From the NCBI RefSeq assembly GCF_025751535.1, contig NZ_JAOWLC010000009.1:119363-183362 (forward strand): a stretch of 64,000 nt of DNA. The letters are read 5' to 3'. This stretch comes from Lentibacter sp. XHP0401 (GTDB lineage: Bacteria; Pseudomonadota; Alphaproteobacteria; Rhodobacterales; Rhodobacteraceae). The notes beneath the pieces are model-generated. The model saw nothing but the letters and a program-made list of their open reading frames with translations, was not told where the DNA came from and did not search any database. This document shows positions 27,532 to 36,212 of the stretch, piece by piece (the stretch's first letter is position 1; the number at the start of each line of letters is the position of its first letter). Made by a program: the position numbers and the translations under genes.

Positions 27532-28472
27532 TCCATTTCCTCGAACACCCGTCCCGCGTTTTTCGTGGCAAGCTCCTCGAACGTGTCGAGCATCTCCCAG
27601 TTGGACTGGTCCACGTAATACGCCCCGCCAAGGTCACCGCCCTCATCGATATGCGCGCCGATCTTCTCGCGCAGATCAACAAGGTAGTCACGCGTAAAGC
27701 GGCGCACTTGCGCAAGGTTGGTGGGGTGGCCGTGACCGGGGATAAGGTAAGTCGGGTTCAATGGCTCGAGCTTGGTCTCCCAGGTTTCGATCCAGCAGCT
27801 TGTGCAGGTATCGCCGAAAATCGGCGGCATCCGCTCGTGAAAGGCAATATCGCCCGCAATCATAGTGTTCCACTCGGGAATCCAGACCTGCGTGTCACCC
27901 GGCCCGTGGGCCGGCCCGAGGTGCAGTATCTCGAATTTCACGCCGCCAAGCTCGTAATCGTATTTGTCCGAAAAGCTGAGGTTCGGAACGGCAATGCGCG
28001 TGCCTTCGGCCTTGTCACCGTTGTAGCCCTTCATCCCCTCAAGGATGAAATGCCCGTTTTCCTCAACCTCGTGAATCGCATCATCATGAGCAAGGATATC
28101 AACGCCCTGATCGGCCCAATAAGAGTTGCCAAGCACAGCATGGCCCTGCCCGTTCTCATTGATCACGAGCTTCACAGGCTGGTCGGTGATCAGCTTGATC
28201 TCGTCATGCAGCGCCTTGGCCAGACGCGCCGAGGCACCGCCGTTCACCACGACAACCCCCTCAGGTGTCACAACAAAGCTCAGGTTGTTGTTATGGCCCG
28301 AGTTTTCATAGGTCGGCGGAGCCGTCGCCCCGATCGCCGAAAAGACATGCGGAACAAATTCCACCGGCTTTGAATAAAGCTCGCTCTGCGGATACTGGTC
28401 GGCAATATCCTCGCTCGCAATAGCCGCTCCGGCCACCAGAGTCGCCGCAAGAATGCTCGTAAATCTCAACAT
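27522..28472 (-). CDS. Periplasmic metallo-beta-lactamase-fold protein, SoxH-like, with degenerate metal motif
   Basis: 316 residues with a signal peptide (ILAATLVAGAAIAS). The MBL fold is clear: H189 in GPAHGPGD, D208 in AGDIAF and H247 in PGHGH are kept. The usual HxHxDH loop instead reads NENGQGH (105-111), leaving only H111. A CTSC pair (C223, C226) follows the D208 strand and could be redox-active or bind metal. The protein ends in EEMEWE, like the paralogue at 44.4 kb. It resembles SoxH and quinoprotein-relay hydrolases linked to sulfur oxidation. It is first in the operon with rhodanese and methyltransferase, behind an ATTC-N8-GAAT dyad. Confidence 0.85.
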   Translation of the reverse strand: MLRFTSILAATLVAGAAIASEDIADQYPQSELYSKPVEFVPHVFSAIGATAPPTYENSGHNNNLSFVVTPEGVVVVNGGASARLAKALHDEIKLITDQPVKLVINENGQGHAVLGNSYWADQGVDILAHDDAIHEVEENGHFILEGMKGYNGDKAEGTRIAVPNLSFSDKYDYELGGVKFEILHLGPAHGPGDTQVWIPEWNTMIAGDIAFHERMPPIFGDTCTSCWIETWETKLEPLNPTYLIPGHGHPTNLAQVRRFTRDYLVDLREKIGAHIDEGGDLGGAYYVDQSNWEMLDTFEELATKNAGRVFEEMEWE

Positions 28473-28508
28473 GTTTTCCCCCTCCAGGTCTTGTTTCGCA
28501 CAGCATAC

Positions 28509-28528
28509 ACATTCACTCGAGCGAATGT
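28509..28528. promoter_or_regulatory. 20-bp palindrome with ATTC-N8-GAAT, candidate SqrR/BigR-type operator
   Basis: ACATTCACTCGAGCGAATGT is a palindrome with one mismatched pair, centred on CTCGAG. The core ATTC-N8-GAAT matches the operator pattern reported for the persulfide-sensing ArsR-family repressors SqrR and BigR. It lies 37 bases upstream of the MBL-rhodanese-methyltransferase operon and about 100 bases upstream of the divergent kynU gene. No such repressor gene is recognised in this window. Confidence 0.6.
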
Positions 28529-28631
28529 CTAACGCAATTCTTCAACCACCCGCTCACTGGCCTTGCAATCTTGCAGATCGCAATATATTTTAAGCCTAAA
28601 GTAAATAGCGCCCGAGATCAAAGGACAGCCC

Positions 28632-29825
28632 ATGACCGACTTTACCGCGACAAAAGCCATGTTCCATATCCCGGAAGGGATGATCTATCTCGATGGCAAC
28701 TCGCTTGGCCCCCTGCCCAAATCCGCCCCCGCGCGGGTGGCAAAGGCAATGACGGATGAATGGGGGGAAATGCTCATCACCGGCTGGAACAAAGCAGGCT
28801 GGATGGCCAAAGCCACCAAGGTGGGTGACCGTGTGGCAAAGCTCATCGGCGCTGAAGCGGGCCATGTGGTTATGGGCGATACGCTCTCGATCAAGGTGTA
28901 CCAAGCCCTCGCCTCGGCGCTGGAACTGCGCCCCGACCGCAAAGTCATCCTGTCCGACAGCGGCAACTTTCCCTCCGATCTCTACATGGCCGAGGGCCTC
29001 ATTGCCTCGCTCAAACAAGGCCATGAACTGCGCGTGGTTGCGCCAGAAGATGTCGAAGCCAACATCACCGAAGAGGTCGCAGTGACACTGATCACCGAAG
29101 TCGACTACCGCACAGGCCGCCTGCACGATATGAAAGCCCTCACCGCCAAAGCGCATAGCGTGGGCGCATTGGCAATCTGGGATCTGGCCCACAGCGCAGG
29201 CGCAACCGACGTGAAGCTCGCCGAAGCCGGGGCCGACTTCGCCGTGGGCTGCACCTATAAATACCTCAACGGCGGCCCCGGCGCGCCGGCCTTCATCTAT
29301 GTCGCCCCAAAACACGCCGAAGTGGTGCGCCCCGCCCTCTCGGGGTGGCTCGGCCATGAAGCCCCCTTCGCTTTCGATCTCAGCTACCGCGCAGGGGCCG
29401 GCATCGAGCGCATGCGCGTCGGCACACCGCCCATTCTTGCGCTGGCCTCGCTTGAAGCCGCGCTCGACGCCTGGGATGATGTGAACATGGGTGATCTGCG
29501 CACCCGCTCGCAAGACCTGACCCAGCTGTTTCTGGAGGAAGTCGAGCGCCGCTGCCCAATGCTCGAGCTGGCCTCGCCACGTGATGCAGACGCCCGCGGC
29601 AGCCAGATCTCTTTCCGCTTTGATCAGGGTTACGCCGCAATGCAAGCCCTCATCGCGCGCGGCGTCATCGGTGACTTCCGCGCCCCTGATATCATGCGTT
29701 TCGGATTTACGCCGCTGTTTATCGACAAAAGCGATGTCCTGCGCGCGGCTGACGTGATTGAAGAGGTTATGACAGGCAAGCTCTGGGACAGGCCCGAGTA
29801 TCATGCGCGTGCGGCGGTAACATAA
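28632..29825 (+). CDS. kynU: Kynureninase
   Basis: 397 residues. PLP enzyme that cleaves kynurenine (or 3-hydroxykynurenine) to anthranilate and alanine in tryptophan breakdown. IYLDGNSLGPLP (17-28) is the family N-terminal block. The PLP Lys is K210 in GCTYKYLNGGPGAPAF, preceded by IWDLAHSAG, whose Asp and His contact the cofactor. Length and C-terminus are normal. No other kyn gene adjoins it, so the pathway must be completed elsewhere. It is divergent from the MBL operon and convergent with the amidotransferase gene. Confidence 0.95.
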   Translation: MTDFTATKAMFHIPEGMIYLDGNSLGPLPKSAPARVAKAMTDEWGEMLITGWNKAGWMAKATKVGDRVAKLIGAEAGHVVMGDTLSIKVYQALASALELRPDRKVILSDSGNFPSDLYMAEGLIASLKQGHELRVVAPEDVEANITEEVAVTLITEVDYRTGRLHDMKALTAKAHSVGALAIWDLAHSAGATDVKLAEAGADFAVGCTYKYLNGGPGAPAFIYVAPKHAEVVRPALSGWLGHEAPFAFDLSYRAGAGIERMRVGTPPILALASLEAALDAWDDVNMGDLRTRSQDLTQLFLEEVERRCPMLELASPRDADARGSQISFRFDQGYAAMQALIARGVIGDFRAPDIMRFGFTPLFIDKSDVLRAADVIEEVMTGKLWDRPEYHARAAVT

Positions 29826-29863
29826 AGCTGTGGCCTGATTTCGAATTTTTCCTTCGGAAAAAT

Positions 29864-29986
29864 CCGACCATTGCGAGGGGGCCAGCCCCCTCGCGCTCCC
29901 CCAAGCTGTTTGCCAAGCAAACGCGCAGACCGATAGAGCGCACTTATTGCGCGGAATCGGTTGGATATTTAGAGCAAGAAAAAAGG
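29864..29986. repeat. Intergenic G-run/C-run hairpin with GGATATTTAGAGCAAG tail
   Basis: Downstream of kynU, GCGAGGGGGC and GCCCCCTCGC flank two bases (29874-29895) as a strong hairpin. GTTTGC/GCAAAC follows near 29909-29923. The tract ends in TTGGATATTTAGAGCAAGAA (29961-29980) and an A-run. The last block matches, in inverse orientation, sequences at 38.19 kb and, less closely, 13.87 kb. It probably ends transcription of kynU and/or the facing gene. Confidence 0.6.
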
Positions 29987-29987
29987 G

Positions 29988-30785
29988 TTAAGCAGAGTAG
30001 AGCTGCGACTGTTGCTCTTTTTGCGCAGCCCAGTCACGTGCGGCGGCGCCGAAGGCCTCGAACAGCGGGCGCGAGACAGGGTCGTTGGCCGCGTTCCACT
30101 CGGGGTGCCATTGCACCGAATAGGTAAAGCCCTTGGCGTCTTTGATGTAGATCGCCTCGGGCGTGCCATCCGGGGCATGTCCTTCGATCACCACGCGCGG
30201 CCCTGCCTTGCTGATGCCCTGGCCGTGGAGCGTGTTTGTCATCACCGCCTCTGCGCCGAGCAATTTGTGAAAGCGCCCGCCACTCTTAAAGCGGACTTCG
30301 TGGCGTAGCTCGAACTTTTCCTCCAGCGTGCCCTCGGGCGGCATCCGGTGATTGCTCCGCCCCGGCAAGTCGCGGATCTCGGGGTGGAGGGTTGAGCCAA
30401 AGGCCACCGCCACTTCCTGAAAGCCACGACAGATGCCGAAAAACGGCTGGCCGCGCGCAGCACAGGCCCGCACCAGAGGCAGCACGATGGCGTCACGCGC
30501 GCGATCAAACTCGCCATGCGCTTCGGTTTCGGCTTCGCCATATTCCTCGGGGTGCACATTGGGCCGCCCGCCGGTGAGCAGGAAGCCATCACAGGTTTCC
30601 ATCAGCTCTTCCACGCTCACAAAGCGCGGATCGGCCGCAATGAGCAGTGGCAAGCAACCCGAGACCGTGGCCACAGCTTCAGTGTTCATCACCCCGCCCC
30701 CGTGGGTCATGTAAGTCTCGTTAATCAGGTGCTGGTTGCCGATAATGCCCACAACAGGGCGGCGCTTGACTGGTTCATGTTTCAT
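29988..30785 (-). CDS. Class I glutamine amidotransferase, peptidase C26 family (PuuD-like)
   Basis: 265 residues. The nucleophile is C119 in FFGICRGFQE, with H227 and E229 in VQWHPEW completing the triad, as in gamma-glutamyl-GABA hydrolase. The family hydrolyses gamma-glutamyl amides. In E. coli PuuD acts in putrescine breakdown, but no puu genes adjoin it here. It sits just downstream of the sarcosine oxidase operon with a strong terminator between, so it has its own promoter; any link to methylated-amine or gamma-glutamyl intermediates is speculation. Confidence 0.88.
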   Translation of the reverse strand: MKHEPVKRRPVVGIIGNQHLINETYMTHGGGVMNTEAVATVSGCLPLLIAADPRFVSVEELMETCDGFLLTGGRPNVHPEEYGEAETEAHGEFDRARDAIVLPLVRACAARGQPFFGICRGFQEVAVAFGSTLHPEIRDLPGRSNHRMPPEGTLEEKFELRHEVRFKSGGRFHKLLGAEAVMTNTLHGQGISKAGPRVVIEGHAPDGTPEAIYIKDAKGFTYSVQWHPEWNAANDPVSRPLFEAFGAAARDWAAQKEQQSQLYSA

Positions 30786-30841
30786 AAGCGCATTGGTAAT
30801 ACGCCTTTTGGCTTAAGAAAAGCCTCTCGCGCAGCAAAATA

Positions 30842-30869
30842 TAAAAGGCCCCCGCACATGGCGAGGGCC
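30842..30869 (-). terminator. Rho-independent terminator of the sarcosine oxidase operon
   Basis: GGCCCCCGC (30847-30855) pairs with GCGAGGGCC (30861-30869) with one G-U pair and a 5-base loop. On the minus strand it is followed by TTTTAT. It lies about 29 bases past the soxG stop. Confidence 0.82.
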
Positions 30870-30897
30870 CTGCGCAAAAAATAGGCGCCTCTAAGGC

Positions 30898-31458
30898 TTA
30901 ATACACGCCCACTTCACTGCCGGACTGCGCCGCCACCGAAAGCACATCAAACATATACTGTGCCCCCGAGCGGAAGCAGACCACAGTAAAGGCATCAGGC
31001 CCGTGCATCCAGAAGGCCGCCGCCACCTGGGCAATCCGCGTGCGGCGGATTTCACCTGTCTGGAACGTCCCCATATCAACAGGCGCAAGCTTGCCGATCA
31101 CTTCACGCGCATGCTTGCCAGCCACGGTAAACACCGCCCGCGCATCCGAGACATTCTCGGCCATAAAGTGCTGGCCTTTCAGAGCCTTGGAGAGCTTTTC
31201 AACAGCCGCCGCAGCCTCGGCGTGCGGCACCATCACCAATATCTCGTCGGGGCTCATCCAGGCGAGGCCACTCTCACCCGTCACGTTACAGCCGCGCTGT
31301 GAAGGCATCTCGACACCGCTCACAGCCTTCAACGCAGCTTTCACCTTGCTTGCGGACAGATCACCGCGAAAGCTGATCATGCCTCTGAGGCCCGCATCTT
31401 CCACATGGGCAATCCCGTCAAACTTCGCGTTGGGCAATGCGCTTCTTGCTTCAGACAT
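30898..31458 (-). CDS. soxG: Sarcosine oxidase gamma subunit
   Basis: 186 residues from MSEARSALPN. The start is in an ATGTCTGA overlap with the soxA stop, so an ATG 24 bases upstream is rejected. The subunit has a GcvT-like fold and completes the alpha-beta-gamma-delta sarcosine oxidase, which oxidises sarcosine to glycine and passes the methyl carbon to tetrahydrofolate. Residues such as LAWMSPDEILVMVPH (about 64-78) match the family. It is the last gene of soxBDAG. This sox is sarcosine oxidase, not the sulfur-oxidation sox system. Confidence 0.93.
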   Translation of the reverse strand: MSEARSALPNAKFDGIAHVEDAGLRGMISFRGDLSASKVKAALKAVSGVEMPSQRGCNVTGESGLAWMSPDEILVMVPHAEAAAAVEKLSKALKGQHFMAENVSDARAVFTVAGKHAREVIGKLAPVDMGTFQTGEIRRTRIAQVAAAFWMHGPDAFTVVCFRSGAQYMFDVLSVAAQSGSEVGVY

Positions 31459-34400
31459 TTTGCTTCTCCCCCTCAGGGTCATAGAAAACAGCGCTCACAA
31501 CCTTGGCGCTATAGCTCTTGCCGTCGGTTCCCGGAAACTCGACTGTCTCGCCCATCCTGTCAGGCCCCTTATGCAACAGGCCCATGGCAATCCCCTTGCC
31601 CAAGGTGGGCGAATAATAAGTAGAGGTCACGCGCCCTTCAACATTGCGCTGGCCGTTGGCGTTTGTGCCCTCCGAGACAGCATAGGCCCCGTCAGGGATC
31701 ACCGATCCATCGACTGTCTCAAGCCCGACAAGTTGCCAGCGCTCGGGGTTGGCCATAAACTCACGCTCCTGCGCGCGCTTGCCGAGGAAGTCTTCCTTCT
31801 TTTTCGAAATCGCCCAGTGAAGGCCCAAGTCCTGCGGAATAATCGTCCCGTCAGTCTCGTCGCCAATCATGATAAAGCCCTTCTCGGCGCGCATCACGTG
31901 CATCGCCTCGGTGCCGTAAGGGGTGGCATCATACTCGGCCCCCGCCTCGAACAGCGCATCCCAAAGGGCGGCCCCCTGCGAGGCCGGCACGGCAATCTCG
32001 TAAGACAACTCGCCCGCAAAAGAGATACGGAAGATACGCGCATCAAAGCCGCCAAGCTTACCGCTCGTATACTCCATAAAGCCAAGCGCCTCTTTGGACA
32101 CGTCCACGCCACCAAGCTTTTCAAGCACCTTACGCGAGTTCGGCCCGACAACACCGATCTGCGCCCATTGCTCGGTCGCATTGGTCACATAGACCTGCCA
32201 GTCCCACCATTCGGTCTGAAGCCACTCTTCCATATGGCCGTGAATGCGCTCGGCCCCCCCTGTGGTGGTGTGGCACAGGAACGTCTCCTCATCGAGCCGC
32301 ACAACCACGCCGTCATCAGACAGGAAGCCGTTTTCAGAACACATAAGCCCATAGCGGCACTTCCCCGGTTTCAGGCTGCTCATCATATTGGTGTAGAGCA
32401 TATCCAGAAACTTGCCCGCATCAGGGCCCTTCACGATCAGCTTGCCCAGCGTTGACGCATCAAGCAAACCAAGGCTCGCACGCGTCGCCAGTATCTCGCG
32501 GTTCACGGCCTCATGCACGCTCTCCTCACCGCGAGGGTAGGCATAGGGCCGCCGCCATTGGCCGACAGGCTCAAAGGTTGCATTATGCGCCTCGTGCCAC
32601 GCGTGCATCGGTGTGCGCCGCAGAGGTTGGAAGACCTCGCCACGCGCCTCGCCCCCAATCGCGCCCATCGAAATCGGCGTATACGGCGGGCGGAAGGTCG
32701 TTGTTCCCGTGTCGGGAATAGCTTGGCCCAAACTTTCGGAAAGCACAGCAAGCCCGTTGATGTTGCTCAGCTTGCCTTGGTCCGTCGCCATGCCGAGCGT
32801 GGTGTAACGCTTGGTGTGCTCGACACTCTCGTAACCCTCGCGCGCCGCAAGCTGCACGTCAGAGACTTTCACATCATTCTGATAATCGAGCCAGGCTTTC
32901 ATGCGCAGCTTTGGCCCCGCGCCCTGCGGCATCATCCAGACAGGCTCAAGCGGCGCTTCTGCCGCCTGATCAAACATCGGCAAGCTCACATCAACAGGCG
33001 TCAGCCCCAAAGCCTCGACAGCCTTGCGCCCCGCATGGTCCGCATCGGCCAGACCTACGCCCATATCCATCACACCATTGGCCGCACCGGCAGGCACAAC
33101 AAAGCCCTCGCCGGACGCCCCCAAAGGCGGGCGCGTCTCGTCGGGGCGGAACATCGCGTGCTCCTCATCCCAGACAAGCTTGCCGCCGCAATGGCTCCAG
33201 AGGTGCACAACAGGCGACCAGCCACCAGACATGGCCACCGCGTCACAGGCGATTTCTTCAAGAACACCGCCTTCACCCGCCTGCGCACAAATCTTCACCG
33301 ATTTCACACGCTTGCCGCCCGTCACCTTGGCAATCGCCTTGCCGTTCTCAATACGGATGCCTTGCGCGCGCGCCTCATCGGCAATCGCCCCGCCGCCAGC
33401 GGCGCGGGCATCAATGATCACAGGCACATCAAGGCCAACGGCCTTCACAGCGAGCGCGGTTTTGTAAGCATCGTCATTGTTGGTCACAACAACCACACGA
33501 TCCCCCGCGCTCACGCCATAATCAGCGATATAATCGCGCAGCGCCCCCGCCAGCATCACACCGGGGATGTCGTTGCCCGCAAAGCTCAAAGGCCGCTCGA
33601 TTGCGCCTGTCGCGGTGATAATCTGCCCCGCACGAATACGCCAAAGCCTGTGGCGTGGCCCCGCCACCTTCGGCGCATGGTCACGCAGGCGCTCATAGCC
33701 AAGCAGATAACCGTGGTCATAAACCCCTGCGCCCATCATCCGTGTGCGCAGCGTGACATTCTCCATGCCCTCAAGCTCGGCCACAAGGGCTGCGATGTAG
33801 TCCGCCACAGGCGCCCCATCCAGCTCGCCCCCATCCACAGAGGCGCGGCCGCCCCAATGCGGATCCTGCTCCATCAGAAGCACTTTCGCGCCCGACAAAG
33901 CCGCCGTCTTGGCCGCCTGCAAGCCCGCAAGCCCGCCGCCGATCACAACAATATCGGCAAAGAAATAGAAGTGCTCATATGTGTCCGCGTCGCGCGTTTC
34001 CTTGTCTGGTGCGCGGCCAAGGCCCGCAGACTGGCGCACAATCGGCTCGTAAATATGCTTCCACGCAAACCGCGGGAAGAGAAATGTCTTGTAATAAAAC
34101 CCTGCAGGCAAGAACCGTGCGAGCGCGTTGTTCACAACACCCACGTCAAACTCGAGGCTCGGCCAGTGGTTCTGGCTGCCCGCTTTGAGGCCCTCAAACA
34201 GCTCGGTCGTGGTGGCGCGCTGGTTGGGCTCGAATTTGCTGCCCTCGCCCATGTTCATCAATGCGTTCGGCTCTTCCGCGCCCGAGGCCACAACCCCGCG
34301 GGGGCGGTGATACTTGAACGAGCGCCCCATCATCATCTGGTCATTCGCCAGAAGGGCCGAGGCCAATGTGTCGCCCTCAAACCCCTTCAGGCTCTTGCCG

Positions 34401-34468
34401 TTGAAGCTGAATGTCACGGGCTTGCTGCGGTCAATCCGCGCGCCGCCTTTGGCCAGACGTGTGCTCAT
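31451..34468 (-). CDS. soxA: Sarcosine oxidase alpha subunit
   Basis: 1005 residues from MSTRLAKGG, preceded by GGAGGAATTTCTC; the ATG overlaps the soxD stop by four bases. Domain order: an N-terminal ferredoxin-like segment (VTFSFNGKSLKGFEGDTLA), an NAD(P)-binding Rossmann domain (VVIGGGLAGLQAAKTAAL near 174-191) and a second nucleotide-binding region, then a C-terminal aminomethyltransferase (GcvT) domain from about 600 on that binds tetrahydrofolate and makes 5,10-methylene-THF. Length matches the family. It acts in the cytoplasm in glycine betaine and sarcosine use, which is common in roseobacters. Confidence 0.96.
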   Translation of the reverse strand: MSTRLAKGGARIDRSKPVTFSFNGKSLKGFEGDTLASALLANDQMMMGRSFKYHRPRGVVASGAEEPNALMNMGEGSKFEPNQRATTTELFEGLKAGSQNHWPSLEFDVGVVNNALARFLPAGFYYKTFLFPRFAWKHIYEPIVRQSAGLGRAPDKETRDADTYEHFYFFADIVVIGGGLAGLQAAKTAALSGAKVLLMEQDPHWGGRASVDGGELDGAPVADYIAALVAELEGMENVTLRTRMMGAGVYDHGYLLGYERLRDHAPKVAGPRHRLWRIRAGQIITATGAIERPLSFAGNDIPGVMLAGALRDYIADYGVSAGDRVVVVTNNDDAYKTALAVKAVGLDVPVIIDARAAGGGAIADEARAQGIRIENGKAIAKVTGGKRVKSVKICAQAGEGGVLEEIACDAVAMSGGWSPVVHLWSHCGGKLVWDEEHAMFRPDETRPPLGASGEGFVVPAGAANGVMDMGVGLADADHAGRKAVEALGLTPVDVSLPMFDQAAEAPLEPVWMMPQGAGPKLRMKAWLDYQNDVKVSDVQLAAREGYESVEHTKRYTTLGMATDQGKLSNINGLAVLSESLGQAIPDTGTTTFRPPYTPISMGAIGGEARGEVFQPLRRTPMHAWHEAHNATFEPVGQWRRPYAYPRGEESVHEAVNREILATRASLGLLDASTLGKLIVKGPDAGKFLDMLYTNMMSSLKPGKCRYGLMCSENGFLSDDGVVVRLDEETFLCHTTTGGAERIHGHMEEWLQTEWWDWQVYVTNATEQWAQIGVVGPNSRKVLEKLGGVDVSKEALGFMEYTSGKLGGFDARIFRISFAGELSYEIAVPASQGAALWDALFEAGAEYDATPYGTEAMHVMRAEKGFIMIGDETDGTIIPQDLGLHWAISKKKEDFLGKRAQEREFMANPERWQLVGLETVDGSVIPDGAYAVSEGTNANGQRNVEGRVTSTYYSPTLGKGIAMGLLHKGPDRMGETVEFPGTDGKSYSAKVVSAVFYDPEGEKQNV

Positions 34469-34794
34469 GAGAAATTCCTCCAGCTCCACCCCGGCCGCTT
34501 GGCGCTCAGGATGTCCTTAATCTCTTTGGGCGGCTCCAGCGTCTGTGCGCTGTAGCTCCCGAAAACTTCCAAAGTCATGGTGCAACGTGCCACATGAAAC
34601 CACTTGCCGCAGCCGTTCACATGCCGCCAGCGCTCCAGATGCACCCCCTTGGGGTTCTCGCGCATGAAAAGATATGTCTCGAAATCCGCATCAGACGAGC
34701 CCGGCCCAAAGCGCTTCAAATGCGCCTCGCCCCCGCCATGAAACTCCGTCTCTTCGCCTTTGACCCCACAGTATGGGCATTCAAGGATAAGCAT
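34465..34794 (-). CDS. soxD: Sarcosine oxidase delta subunit
   Basis: 109 residues. Small zinc-binding subunit: CPYC (6-9) near the N-terminus, H20 in EFHGGG, and later HVNGCGKWFHVARC provide the Cys and His ligands. It stabilises the heterotetramer. Start is 12 bases after soxB with a normal ribosome site, and the stop overlaps soxA by four bases (ATGA). Confidence 0.95.
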   Translation of the reverse strand: MLILECPYCGVKGEETEFHGGGEAHLKRFGPGSSDADFETYLFMRENPKGVHLERWRHVNGCGKWFHVARCTMTLEVFGSYSAQTLEPPKEIKDILSAKRPGWSWRNFS

Positions 34795-34806
34795 CTCATA
34801 TCCTCC

Positions 34807-36054
34807 TTAGTGAGCCACGCCAGCGGCCACAGATTCATCAATAAACCGGCCTTCAATAAACCGTTCCATACCAAACTCGGCGCTCAGCGGCCCCGGCTCG
34901 CCCTTGGCGATCAGCTCGGCCGTGGCCCAGCCGCCGCCCGGAATGGCCTTGAAGCCCCCCGTGCCCCAGCCCGCGTTGATAAAGCAGTTGCCCAGAGGCG
35001 TCTTGCCAATCACAGGCGAGCGGTCCCCCGTCACATCCACAATCCCGCCCCACTGGCGCAGCATCTTGAGGCGGCTCACCATCGGGAAGGTCTCGACAAG
35101 CGCACGCACCGTTTCCTCGATGTGGTGGAAGCTGCCGCGCTGCGTGTAATTGTTATACCCGTCGGTGCCGCCGCCGATGACCATCTCGCCCTTGTCGGAC
35201 TGGCTCATATAGCCGTGCACCGTGTTGGCCATGACAACCACATCCATACAAGGCTTGATCGGCTCGCTCACAAGTGCCTGAAGCGCGACAGATTCCATCG
35301 GCAGCCTGAAGCCCGCCATATTGGCCAGCGCGCCCGAGTTGCCCGCAACAACAAGCCCCAGCTTGTCACAGTCAATCGCGCCCTTTGAGGTCTCGACACC
35401 CGTGACCTTACCGCCCGATGAGCGCACACCCGTCACTTCGCACTGCTGGATAATGTCCATGCCCATGTCGGAACACGCCCGCGCATAGCCCCAGGCCACC
35501 GCATCGTGACGCGCCGTGCCGCCGCGCGCCTGATACAAGCCGCCCAGCACAGGATAGCGTGGCCCGTTGGTGTCGATAATCGGCACAAGCTCTTTCACCC
35601 GCGCCGCGTTGATATATTCGGTCTGTACCCCCTGAAGCATATTCGCATGGGCCGTGCGCTTGTAGCCGCGCACCTCATGCTCGGTCTGCGCCAGCATGAT
35701 CACACCGCGCGGGGAGAACATGACGTTATAGTTCAAATCCTGCGAAAGGGTCTCGTAAAGCGAGCGCGCCTTCTCGTACAAAGCCGCCGAGGGGTCTTGC
35801 AGATAGTTGGAGCGGATAATCGTCGTGTTGCGCCCCGTGTTGCCGCCACCCAGCCAGCCTTTCTCAAGGATCGCCACATTGGTGATGCCGAAGTTTTTGC
35901 CCAGATAAAAGGCTGTCGCAAGCCCGTGGCCGCCCGCGCCGACGATAATCACATCGTATTTCTTCTTCGGCTGCGGGCTGCGCCAGGCGCGCTCCCAACC
36001 GGAGTGAAAGCGTGCCGCCTCGCGCGCCACAGCAAATGCAGAATACCGTCTCAT
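34807..36054 (-). CDS. soxB: Sarcosine oxidase beta subunit
   Basis: 415 residues. DAO-fold subunit that binds FAD at VIIVGAGGHGLATAFYLGK (35-53) and performs sarcosine oxidation. His183 in GGTARHDAVAWGYAR is in the position of the His that carries covalent FMN in characterised tetrameric enzymes (alignment inferred). The N-terminus MRRYSAFAVAREA is typical. It is the first gene of soxBDAG. The usual downstream folate genes (glyA, purU, folD) are absent here; the operon ends with soxG. Confidence 0.96.
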   Translation of the reverse strand: MRRYSAFAVAREAARFHSGWERAWRSPQPKKKYDVIIVGAGGHGLATAFYLGKNFGITNVAILEKGWLGGGNTGRNTTIIRSNYLQDPSAALYEKARSLYETLSQDLNYNVMFSPRGVIMLAQTEHEVRGYKRTAHANMLQGVQTEYINAARVKELVPIIDTNGPRYPVLGGLYQARGGTARHDAVAWGYARACSDMGMDIIQQCEVTGVRSSGGKVTGVETSKGAIDCDKLGLVVAGNSGALANMAGFRLPMESVALQALVSEPIKPCMDVVVMANTVHGYMSQSDKGEMVIGGGTDGYNNYTQRGSFHHIEETVRALVETFPMVSRLKMLRQWGGIVDVTGDRSPVIGKTPLGNCFINAGWGTGGFKAIPGGGWATAELIAKGEPGPLSAEFGMERFIEGRFIDESVAAGVAH

Positions 36055-36212
36055 GGCTCGAATCCCATCGTGTTAGATGCTGCACCGTATCTGCCCCAAA
36101 GCGGGCCTGCACCCCCCGTTTTTTCCGCCGCAATGCCTCACAATTGCGACATCATCGCTCAGGCCTCCGATTTGCTCTTCCATGCGGCCCGCGCGCAGCC
36201 TAAATACGCGGC

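Noticed and set aside
32513..34555. 680-residue open frame on the plus strand
   Set aside because: Antisense to soxA, whose sequence is unambiguous. Composition is that of a shadow frame.
31451..36054. Sulfur-oxidation sox cluster
   Set aside because: The symbols coincide, but the proteins are sarcosine oxidase subunits with DAO, GcvT and zinc-delta features, not SoxXYZABCD.
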